In this document: positions 1-12,227 of the stretch, piece after piece
How positions within the stretch are numbered: position 1 is the stretch's first letter
Layout of the letters: each line of letters opens with the position of its first letter
DNA from: Pterobdella sp. o SKG-2022
Taxonomy: Eukaryota; Annelida; Clitellata; Hirudinida; Piscicolidae
Assembly (NCBI GenBank): GCA_964035795.1
Contig: OZ038320.1
Span: 7,285,164 to 7,349,163, forward strand
Length of the DNA: 64,000 bases
Direction of reading: 5' to 3'
Position numbers and translations under genes: made by a program
The notes under the pieces: generated by a model
Seen by the model: the letters and a program-made list of their open reading frames with translations, nothing else
Databases searched by the model: none
Told to the model about the DNA's origin: nothing

Positions 1-77
1 TTTACTAATCCACAAGCTTATGGTTTCCATTATGTTTGTCAACTAAAATTCAAATAGATTAATTCATATCACTACAG

Positions 78-2036
<1,959 letters not shown>

Positions 2037-3109
2037 TGCATGAATTTTCTAGTGTTTATCAAACTTTTTATCGTCTTTTAATTAAATATATTTATTTTTG
2101 TTTATCTAATTGCTTAATTTCATTCACTGTTTAAAATTTTCAAAAAAGCTTTCAAACAAATTTTTTTTCACGCTAATTAATAGTTATTTAATTGTTTTTT
2201 TATAATTAAAATAGATAAAAAGATTTGGGATAATTTTTTAAAATAAATTTTTAAAAAATTGAATGCTTATTTTTAAAATTTTTGCATCGGTAAAAAATCT
2301 TTTTTCAAAAAAAATATTTCACAAAATTTTTATATAAACATAAAATGAGTTTTATGAAGTCAAACGCAAGTCGTAATTCTAATAGATCGAGCGTGTTTGG
2401 CAGCTAATGTATATTTGCCTGTTATTCCACCACTCAATGTCTCTACATTCTGTTTTTTCTATAAGTTTACTATGTTGATTTAAAACTTGAATAGTATTTC
2501 ATCTTATAGTTATTATTTTAGTGCATGAATAGAAAAAACGTTCAAGTATTTTAATTCTATACGATGCTTCTCGCTATTCGTTTTGCAATGGCAATGATTT
2601 GGTAAATAAATGTGATAATTAGTTTTGAATATTAAAAACCGAATAAATATCTATAAGTTCTGGTTTAACAAATCAAGGTACTTTAGTAAACTGTTTTTAA
2701 CAATTAAGTAGAAAAAAAGGCAAGTATCTAGGAAAACTTCAAAAAATTTATTTTGAATATTTTCGAAGTTTGAAATTTTGAAAATTTCATATTTCAATTA
2801 AAACTTCTATTTGAAAACCATGTTTTGAAATTATAAATTCTTTGATCCTTCTTTAGAAGAAAAAATGTATATGATCATTTTTTTTTTAAATTTTCATTAT
2901 AGTAGTTCACCCAGTGTTTAAAGCCTATATAGCGACTGTGTGTTAAGATTTTTTTAGCCCAATCATCGTGTTAGCCCACGCTAAAAATTTACGTGATGAT
3001 TTTATTGTTAATCGAAAAGCATTATAATAAATTTTCCAACACCTTTATGTTAAACTTTTACTTCTCTATTTTTAATCTAGCGCGCTAGTTTTCTAAATTA
3101 TATTAAATA
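2037..3109. other. USP14-DARS1 intergenic DNA
   Basis: AT-rich sequence without exon-like segments on either strand. It should contain the USP14 3' UTR; the nearest canonical polyadenylation hexamer I see is AATAAA at 2242-2247. Confidence 0.5.
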
Positions 3110-3310
3110 ATTTTAGTTCGGAGTCGTGTGATTTTTTCACGAGAGCTTTTTGTCTGCGTGTTTTTGCTTTATAAACACGCACACACGACGATCAAAGCAA
3201 GTCGACGTTTTTGACGCCAAGTGCGCGGCGGAAGGCGGTACGATGCACCAAGTAGCACTATATCGCTCGAGGGAAGCCAAGAAAAACGATCAAAACAGAG
3301 AAGAGTAAAA
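3110..3310 (+). promoter_or_regulatory. Promoter-like island upstream of DARS1
   Basis: A short stretch clearly richer in G+C and CpG than its surroundings (for example the GCGCGGCGGAAGGCGG region near 3223-3237). It contains a TATAAA at 3170-3175 and lies about 500 bases before the DARS1 start codon. This is inferred from composition and position. The TATA match may be incidental in such AT-rich DNA, and the island could also be 5' UTR. Confidence 0.4.
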
Positions 3311-3739
3311 AAAGCAAACTTTGAATAAATACATAATTAGGAATTTTCGAAAAATACAAAATAACTGATTTGTTTAATTATAAATTAGTTTATGAAAGAA
3401 ATAATTTTAAATAAAATTGAAAAAAAAGTTTTTCACGATTGGAAACTTATTTTCATTGAATATTTTTTCACCAATCATTGAACAAAACTTTAGAAATTTC
3501 GAAAATTGATACGCGATTGCACAATTTGGTGAAAAATTGAATAACTCTATAATATGCTATTAACTAATGTTCTCTGACTCATTTATTCATATATAAACAT
3601 TTCATATGGACAATTTATCACTGATGTTAGCAAATGAATCAAATTAAAAATTTTTTTTTGAAACAAAAAGCTTCATATAAAATGTTTTGTTGAGCTTGTT
3701 AGTTATACCTCTAATAAAAGTTATCCTTACTTTTGGGGT

Positions 3740-6700
3740 ATGGAATCTGAAAAAGTTGAAAACGGGGCCGCTGGGTGAGTAATAGTTTACTAAAAAAGTT
3801 TATAGTTTTGAGTTTCCGTCAAATTTTACAATTTTTTTTTCAATTTTAGCTATCAATTTGTTTTTACGTGGCAGTCGGTAATTATTGTAATTGCCCACAT
3901 GTTTGTAAAATTGTTTATATGGCAGTATTGTTGGATAGTTTTTAACAGACTTCAAATAATTTTTTAAAGTAATTAAATTATTGCATTATTAATTTATATT
4001 TGCGAAAACATACTCTAAAGATCATTTCATCAGCGTTAATCATGTATCATTTGAAAATTCCAGGGAAGTTGTTACTTCCAAAAAAGGTTTGAAAAAACAA
4101 CAGAAGGAAGCAGAAAAGGCTGCTAAAAAACAACAAAAACAAGAAGCCGTAAAAGCAGCTGCCGGTTTTTAACAATTTTCGTTTGAAAAAGTGTTTTTAA
4201 GTTCAATAAGATCCTTTAATTATTATCGAATCATTTAAAACATGTTATAAAAGGGTGTATATAAGAGGCTCTTTCAAATCTTAAAAATTAAAAATATTCA
4301 AATCTAACAAACTTTTACAGCTAGTGAAGCAACAACAGAACAAGAAGATTCATCGGCAAATCGTTATGGAGTTCTGCCTATCATCCAATCTACTGAGGTT
4401 CCAGATCGTACTCTCGTCAAAGTGAAAGACATTAATGAATCATTGGTGGAAAAGACTATCTGGGTGCGTGCAAGATTGTTCACCTCAAGGATCACAGGAA
4501 AGCAATGCTTCATAGTGTTGAGAGGCCAAATGAGCACTATCCAAGCTCTAGCCTCTCCTGTCTTTGGAGCGTCCAAACCTATGCTCAAGTTTGTTTCCAG
4601 GTTGGTTTTAAAAATTTTTTTCTGTAGTAATTGATTTGAAATGATGGAAATTGTTTTGAGGTTGTTTTTTCGTTTTTAACTTCTGAGTTCCTTTTCACAA
4701 AATAAAAAGTAATATAAGAGTTATAAATCAACTCAATTTTTTAAAATTTAAAACATTCTCAATGTTCATTTCAAATTTTAAAAAATAATTTTAAACTAAA
4801 ACCATTTTTAGCTCAAAGTACCATCACTGCTATTTTCTAACCACAAACTAAACAACACCCAGTGTTTCAAAAGAATCCATAGTGGATGTGGAGAGTGTGG
4901 TGAGGAAGGTAGACAAGAAGGTTGAATCATGCAGTCAGCAAGATGTTGAACTACACATCACACAGGTATTTTACATTTGGGATCATTAAAGACTTATAAT
5001 CATGTTAAAAAAAGAATTTATAAGCTTTTTATATATTTTTATAAACATTTTTTTCATTCTACTTTTTATGAAATAAATTCGTTGATTTGTTTGCAAATTG
5101 TGTGCTATAAAAATCTTAAAAATACACACTACTTCAACAACCAATAGCTGTGGGTGGTGAGTGCAGCAGAGCCTAGACTGCCACTGCTAGTCGAGGATGC
5201 TTCGAGGCCTCATAATGATGAGGTGAGTTTCATTATCATCGTTTCACCTCTATTACATGTTAGCTTGAGTTGGACTGTGTAAAACAATATTAGGCATAAT
5301 ATTATTGTAGTGATTATTTCTTGATTTTTATAATCTTCAAAGTTAAGCAAATTTCAAATACATATATTGTTCTTAAGAACTAAAATTGTGAATATTTCAA
5401 TCATTATGTTTGGATACTTCTAATGCTTCATTATATATTTCCCATCATGTCGGTCATCTATTTCACTCATAAATCAATCTTATTGTGACAATCATTTGGC
5501 ACAAATTAATTTAATAATAATTTTATAAACTATTTTTCTTCATCTGAGCATAATATTCAGTCTTTTAATAATATGCAACAAATGATTGATCAAACGACGA
5601 TATTGTAACCGACCAATCAGGAACTAGCTCATGTGAACTTGGACACACAGCTTGACAACCGCATGCTTGATCTGAGGACTCCTGCTAACCAGGTTTGTAT
5701 TTCACAATATTATTATTGTTATCGTTATTGATTTTTATTTCACGATATTATTATTATTATTGATTCGTTTATTATTAATATTTTTTTTGTATAGCTTTGA
5801 ATTATATATCTTTTCAGCATACACACGTATCATCTATCTCATTAATTTTACTTTGTTTCTATTTTTCTTATTATATAGCATACATAAAACACAGGCGATC
5901 TTCCGCATAGAAGCAGGCATAGTTGACTTGTTCAGGAAGACTCTAATCAAGGAAGGCTTCCTTGAGATTCAGACACCTAAATTTGTCAATGGTTAGTGCT
6001 CTTGTTTGTATCATATTGTTGGGCTGAACTATTTTTACTTGTTTCATCCTAAGCTCGACATTCAAGACGTGAGGTATTTTTTTGCAGCGGCAGAATGTGG
6101 TGGTTGAGATATGTGGAACAGAGAAATAGACCTAATATGTTAAAAAAGACCTGGATTGATTTGTTTTGCATGAGAAAGAGTCAGAAATAGTTTTTTGGTT
6201 CACCTCTGGGTTGAAAGGACGACTAAAATACAGCTTTAGAAGAAGTCACACATGAAGAAGAAATGTGTTGTAAAAACGATTTGACTAATTATCATACATT
6301 GGCGTATCAATGAACTCTGGTTCATAAATGATTATATCATTCAATAAGCTAATAGGTTTTCATTGTTTTCACAATTATTTTATATATCAATGAATTGCTT
6401 GATTAAGTGACTAACGTGAAATCATTCATCACAGCTGCTTCTGAAGGAGGTGCCAATGTGTTTGAGGTGAGTCCATTCTTTAACATTATGTTTCATATTT
6501 ACCATGTAGATCTTTCTCGGATCAAGATGAATATAATATAAAAAAATAATTAAAAGCAAGTTGTGAAAGGTCCATACAACTCATACCAACTAGCCCAACC
6601 TTACATTGAACCGCCTTAAACATGATTGACAGGTGACCTACTTCAATAGGTTTGCCTACTTGGCTCAGAGTCCTCAGTTGTATAAGCAGATGGCCATATG

Positions 6701-9700
6701 TGCCGACTTTGAAAAGGTCTTCACTGTTGGATCGGGTATCTGACGTTGCGTTATTATGATAATCTTATGGTTGATTTATCACTATTGGTTATTAATGTTT
6801 TTAACGCCAGTGTTCAGGGCAGAGGACTCGAACACACATCGGCACATGACGGAGTTCATAGGTCTCGATATTGAGATGACTTTTGACTATCACTACCATG
6901 AAGTCCTCAAGGTTGTTTTGCTCATAGGGTCCCTCTGGTTGTGCATTTAATTAAAAGATAGACATTTATCTTAGCGTTTGCATTAAAATAATTTTTCTCA
7001 CTGTTTTTAGTTTTTGTATTCTTTTTCATAATTTATTGTGTAATCACTTTTTATTTAAAAAGAATATAGGCTTTGTAATAATGCTTTATATTTCAATTTG
7101 ATGTTATCTTTTCATTTTATGTATATTTGTTTTACATACCTCATCATTAATACTGATAATCTCCAAAATGGCCATTTAAGCTTCTTATCTTCAACAATTG
7201 TTTTTTTATACTAATAATTTGTATCTGTTAACGATTTGAGTATGATTAATCAATATTTAATGCATATCTGGGTGAAGCTTGGAATAACAAATGGATATGA
7301 ATTAGTAATGACGGTCGTTATCATAAATATATTTAATGTTTTTTATTTCAATTTGTTTTTACAATACTTATCATTAAATATAATAGTTTTACATATTTTT
7401 CTAGTTTCAAGGTTATATGTGTAAGTATTGTTATTTATGAGCAGTACATTTCCTTGTATTAATCTCAATAAAATCTTTGGTTAGAGGGGGTTTCCCATCA
7501 TTATTTAGTATCATAAGTTTCAAGCATCGGGGAATATAATGAAATATTGAATCTGTATACATTATTATTCATTCCAAACTACATCATTTAGAAGAAAACA
7601 ATTTTCAAAAAACCTCATACAATACTGAAGAAAATGGAGTATAAACAGAAAAATGATTTAATAATAGCTAACTTAAACTTATTTTTTCTAAGCTCACATA
7701 CACCAACAACGTTAACTTTCCATTTTAGGTGATTGGCCAGCTCTTTGTGGAGATCTTCAAGGGACTTGAGCAGAAGTATGCTTGGGTTTCAATGGAGATA
7801 TATCAATAGTATCGTATAATTTGATGTATATATATGTGTGTATTCAAAGACTATTGTGAAACTAATTGAGGTGGGTTTTTCTTCTTTCACAAAGAAAAAA
7901 TAAACAATATAAATAGTAATACCAATGTATCAACAAATTCTCACAGTTACTCTTTTGAAGTTGAAACAGTATTTAAGCAGTTTCCCAACCGCAAGTTTAC
8001 CTACTTGGAGCCCAGGTCAGATTCAAATTTGAAATTTTCATAATAAATAATACGTTAATTTTATTCACGTATGTATGTTTTTAAGAGATATATACTATCC
8101 CCGCTAAGTCGACGGTAATTGACATTGCTTCAAAATCATCACCATCACCTCTCACAAACCGCTATTATCCACACACCTCACAAACCACCATCCACACATT
8201 TCTCATACTGCCATCCACATCTTTCTCATACCCCCAACACCAGCTTGATCTTGTCATACAAAGAAGGAGTAGAGATGCTACGACAGAATGGTGTGGAGAT
8301 TTCTGATGAGGATGATCTCAGCACTCCCAATGAAAAACTACTTGGAAGACTGGTTCATGCCAAGGTAGTCTTTGGGCATGTTATTTTCAATTTTATTATT
8401 ATTATTATTATTATTAGTAGTAGTAGTAGTAGTAGTAATTTGTTATCTTTATACATTATTTTTTTTGGGTATGAAAAGTTCTAAATATATGATGATACTG
8501 TTGATGATTTCAAAAATGGCGATAATCTATATTACCTTATATGGCAACCACTAGATTATTTCTTGAAATATTATAGTTCTATAACTATTTTTAGGAAAAT
8601 TTTTCCATAAATTTACTTAATAATAAACATATAAATATTATGGTTACTCCCCCATTATTATTATTTTTGTTTTTATTATTATTGTCAAAGCCCTTTACGC
8701 CCACTGTCACATAGGGCAGCAGAAAATAACTACATCATCATCATCATTAATGACTACATTCATATACCTTCCCCACACACCACAGTATGGCACTGACTTC
8801 TACATCCTTGATAAGTATCCACTGGCTGTCAGGCCCTTCTACACCATGCCAGATCCTAAGGATCCTGTCAGTCTGTGTGCGATGTTGTGGTTGATGATTG
8901 TGTTTAGGTGTTACATTGTGTTTTTGTAAATGGAGTTAGTCTGGCCACCCTCAGTATAGTGGTGATTATACCGGATCTAAAATCTTGGTATCTGTAGGCA
9001 ACAAAAACTAACTGTACCCCTCTTTCCCCATAGAAATACTCCAACTCTTATGACATGTTTATGAGGGGTGAAGAGATTTTGTCGGGAGCTCAGCGGGTGC
9101 ACGACCCACAAATGCTGATCAAGAGGGCTCTGGAGCATAAGATCGGTTAGTTGCTTCATAGTCACTTAGGGTGTTAGTTTTTTTATGATTGTGGTTCTTT
9201 TTATATGGTTGTTTGTTAGTTTTTTTTCTATTTTATATGATTATTTGTTGTTTTTGTGAGTTCTAGTGTGGTTGCCATATTTTTAGGTTTTGGTGTAGTT
9301 TTTTGTGGAGTTTACTTGTTTGTTGGTTTTATAGAATGATTAGCTGTCAACTGTATGGTTATAGTTTAGTATTGGTTCGTTTTAGTTTTGTTTTTTGTTA
9401 ATTTGTTTTGACTTTTTAATATGTTGTCGATGAGTTTTTGGGTCAAAGTGGAATAAAGAGATTTTTGAACACTAACAGCTTTTATTAAAAATTCAATGCT
9501 TTTCTTTATCAATGAAAATCTACGTTGATATTTTTTCATTATGCTAAATGTTCTATTGGCCAGGGTCATTGTTTGTTTGATTTATTTTTATAAAATTTCT
9601 ATGCTTTAGGTTTTATAATGAAAAAACTACCGATATAATGAATTGTTTATAACCCCTCATACAACTGACCCTTAGACCTGGAGAAGATCAAGGAGTACAT

Positions 9701-10349
9701 AGACTCGTTCCGCTATGGAGCTGTCCCTCATGCAGGTTGTAATGCTTTTGTGGGCATCATTCTGTTGTTTTAATGCTTGCTTGGTAATCTCAATGGGATT
9801 ATAAAATTAGTTTACATTAACTCAACGTTATACAAAATGGTTTCTATATATTACACGTCATTATCCATTATATCCGTACAACCCATGCTAGCATGGAAGC
9901 GGACGTAAAACAATGATGATAATAAACCTTCATAAATTGACTTTTTTAAAAGATAAATTATTGATAATTTTTCAAATCTTTTTTTTATTCGGTAATTAGC
10001 TTTAATTTCAACCAATCAAGTTTATTAATTTTTCTCTATTCGTAGGTGGTGGTATCGGCTTGTCGAGAGTCACCATGCTTTACCTAGGCCTTGTGAGTTC
10101 TGTTTGTTAATGACTACAGTGTTCTCATTGTAATCGTTTAGCATTTTTAAATAGGATTTTTCATGTCATTATCTTAAATTTAATTTGAATCATTTTTAAG
10201 TCTCAATTCAAAGAGTTGTAAGACTTTGATATGGATAATAAAAGGGTCATTATACTGAGACATTGATATAGTATCATAATGATACACCATAGGACAACAT
10301 CAGACGAGCATGTATGTTCCCTAGGGACCCAAAGAGACTAGCACCTTAA
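3740..10349 (+). CDS. DARS1: Cytosolic aspartyl-tRNA synthetase (DARS1), complete, 18 exons
   Basis: Class IIb synthetase that charges tRNA-Asp in the cytosol, in animals as part of the multi-synthetase complex. Exons: 3740-3774, 4064-4164, 4321-4600, 4863-4965, 5148-5222, 5621-5692, 5895-5991, 6435-6466, 6633-6735, 6811-6911, 7729-7775, 7947-8015, 8244-8364, 8786-8866, 9034-9145, 9676-9735, 10046-10092, 10293-10349. These give 1593 bases and 530 aa in unbroken phase with GT-AG borders. A Lys-rich N-terminus (residues 16-45, [18 protein letters not shown]) is followed by the OB-fold anticodon domain ([17 protein letters not shown]). The catalytic core has motif 1 near GFLEIQTPK, motif 2 [11 protein letters not shown] (residues 301-311) and motif 3 GGGIGLSRV (497-505). 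The C-terminus [11 protein letters not shown] is typical. Exon 8 is only 32 bases. Motif 3 has Ser503 where an acidic residue is usual; Arg504 is kept. The human protein is 501 aa; the excess is mainly the N-terminal extension. Confidence 0.95.
6086..6190 (+). pseudogene. Decayed non-LTR reverse transcriptase C-terminal fragment in DARS1 intron 7
   Basis: One frame reads [14 protein letters not shown] and then LKKTWIDL. This resembles the stretch after the RT domain in RTE/L1-like elements, where an R-L-R-W-x-G-H-V segment is followed by R-G-R-P-K-K-T-W-x-D. The segment ends at a stop near 6190. The following 100 bases ([15 protein letters not shown] in another frame) may continue it after a frameshift. 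Similarity is by eye only. Confidence 0.4.
8395..8439. repeat. Compound (ATT)n(AGT)n microsatellite in DARS1 intron 13
   Basis: A run of ATT triplets turns directly into a run of AGT triplets. The same compound order and orientation recurs on a larger scale at 43059-43311. Confidence 0.9.
8686..8750. mobile_element. Possible SINE or MITE scrap in DARS1 intron 13
   Basis: A 40-base patch of higher G+C (AAGCCCTTTACGCCCACTGT and following) ends in a CATCATCATCAT tract, the layout of a short element with a trinucleotide tail. The family is not identified. Confidence 0.25.
9874..9925 (+). mobile_element. SINE-like 3' end (CAACCCATGCTAGCATGG motif) in DARS1 intron 16
   Basis: The sequence CAACCCATGCTAGCATGG is followed by a GCGGACGTAAAAC-like stretch and a short GATGAT tail. 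From memory this matches the 3' end of SINE families common in cephalopod and some other lophotrochozoan genomes. Only about 50 bases remain and no tRNA-like head is visible. Confidence 0.45.
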
Positions 10350-10505
10350 GGTTTCATGTGGTATGCTGACCTTTTGCATTGTGGTTGGATGGATTGTTTC
10401 AAATAGTTTGGCTATGGTTGAGAATATGAAAAAATGGTTAAAGCTATGGAAAAGTTTTGTGTTTAATTGAAGATTTAAATTTTCACAGTTGCCTTGCCAC
10501 AGCAT

Positions 10506-10511
10506 AATAAA
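10506..10511 (+). terminator. Candidate polyadenylation signal for DARS1
   Basis: AATAAA lies 157 bases after the DARS1 stop codon and is the first canonical hexamer in the 3' region. Not proven, since the background is AT-rich. Confidence 0.4.
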
Positions 10512-10919
10512 GGGCAATCAAGCTAATTATTATTCGTTCAATAATGTGTTTTCAGTTTTTTCATTTGATATTATTTTCGAATTCTTTGCATAATTACTTT
10601 CAATTGTTTACTTATTATTTATAAATGAGTTGAACAAACTTGTTATTTAACTTTTTTTCGCCTACTCTGTCGATTACTTTGATTTTTTTAAATAAAGTAA
10701 ACACAATTTAACTTTGAAATTCAAAACGTTTTTATTAAAATGCTAAATCTTACCATTATTAACCAGTCAGACTAATCTTTATAATCTAGTTCGAAATATA
10801 TAAACCTGCCTGAATAAATTTTAAATGTGAATCACATTCAAAGGTTAATATAAAATAGCTGATTTCAAGATAATGCTTCAAATTTTTCATAATTTCAAAT
10901 GTTTCAATTCAAGGATTAC

Positions 10920-11640
10920 TTCGCAATTCAATAACACGATTTAAAATTACAAAACACTTGAACCGTTCTGAGCCTGGAAGACTTAAAAAAATTACATGGA
11001 AGTCTACTACGTACGAAATAAGTTTGGTAGTTAAATTCAGAAATCTGGTGATACCTGACGGAAAAATTATTCAGGTTTACTGAACCCATTTAAAAAAAAT
11101 TTTCAATGAATTAGAAACTCAAAAAATGCTCAAAGAAATGAATATTCGGGACCAAGTTACAAAGAGTGATGAAAAAAAATTATTCAGATGGGTCTGATAA
11201 GCTATTTTTCGTTTTAATTAGCAAAAAAAACTTCTAAAAAGTACATACAAACATTAAGTCATTTTTTTTGCTCGTTGGTAAAAAAAAGCAGGAGTTTTAA
11301 CAGGTTGTTGATGCAACACACAAGTCAAATAGGGTCAAAAATGGCTTTTTCAAACTAAAATTGAAATCTTAAGCTGGTCAGCGTGTACTCCAGACTTAAA
11401 TCCGAAAAAAAATATCTATAGAAAATTAGCATTAGCTGGAGACTAGGTAAAGGTGCATCAGTCTTCCAAAGAATGCAATCGATTTTGTCATCATCCCCCA
11501 TCAGCACACGCAAATCAAACCAAACATGACTATGATTATAGCGGCATTAACTTCAGGAGTTTTTAGACCACTGAGTATAATGAACTATGAATGCAAAATA
11601 GTTAAATGCTATGTAATGTACTGTTTCCTCAAACAGGTGT
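10920..11640 (+). pseudogene. Dead Tc1-type transposase
   Basis: A broken Tc1/mariner-superfamily transposase on the plus strand. Near 10923-11050 one frame gives ITRFKITKHLNRSEPGRLKK, resembling the helix-turn-helix and GRPRK-type linker of Tc1 proteins. At 11369-11404 the frame reads LSWSACTPDLNP, a close match to the Tc1 signature W-P-A-x-S-P-D-L-N-P-I-E-N just before the last catalytic acidic residue. About 30 codons earlier, NRVKNGFFKLKLKS fits the segment after the second catalytic Asp, with the Q-Q-D motif degraded. Several stops and frameshifts separate the pieces, so no protein is made. I did not find terminal inverted repeats, so the borders are approximate. Confidence 0.6.
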
Positions 11641-12227
11641 TGACGAACTAACATTCTAGTATCATTGTTATTTTGACAAAGGCGAGAAAAACTTTTAAAG
11701 TGTGGAAACAGTGGATTTTAAATAATATAATTCCAAGTTCAATAATAGTTCGAGGCAGCAGTTTTGTAAAAATTTTAGTTCTAGAAAAATGGATTCTTCA
11801 AGTTACGATAGTGCTTGTCCAATAATCTTAAAGACTGTTGCTCACTTTAGCAAACGAGACATGCAAAGAAGAATAATTTTTATACATTTTTCATATTAAC
11901 AACAGTATAATTTTATATAAGTACTATGTCGACGTGAAATTTAAAATTTCAAACAATCTTTGTCTAAAAATTTCTAGTGTTTAAAAAAGCATAATCTCCC
12001 AAATTTACACTTTTCTTAGATTTTAGATAATTTTAATCAACTTTATTATTTAACTGAAAAATTTTTCTATATACAATATTGAATGTTAAATATAGTTTGA
12101 AAGTTCATTATTTAGGAACTTACCTTATATAATTCACTTTTAGCTTATCTTCGGCTAAATTAACTTGGATTCTTAAACCAGATCAAACTAATTTGTATTT
12201 CTATTTTTTGTTATAATTTCATCAAGG

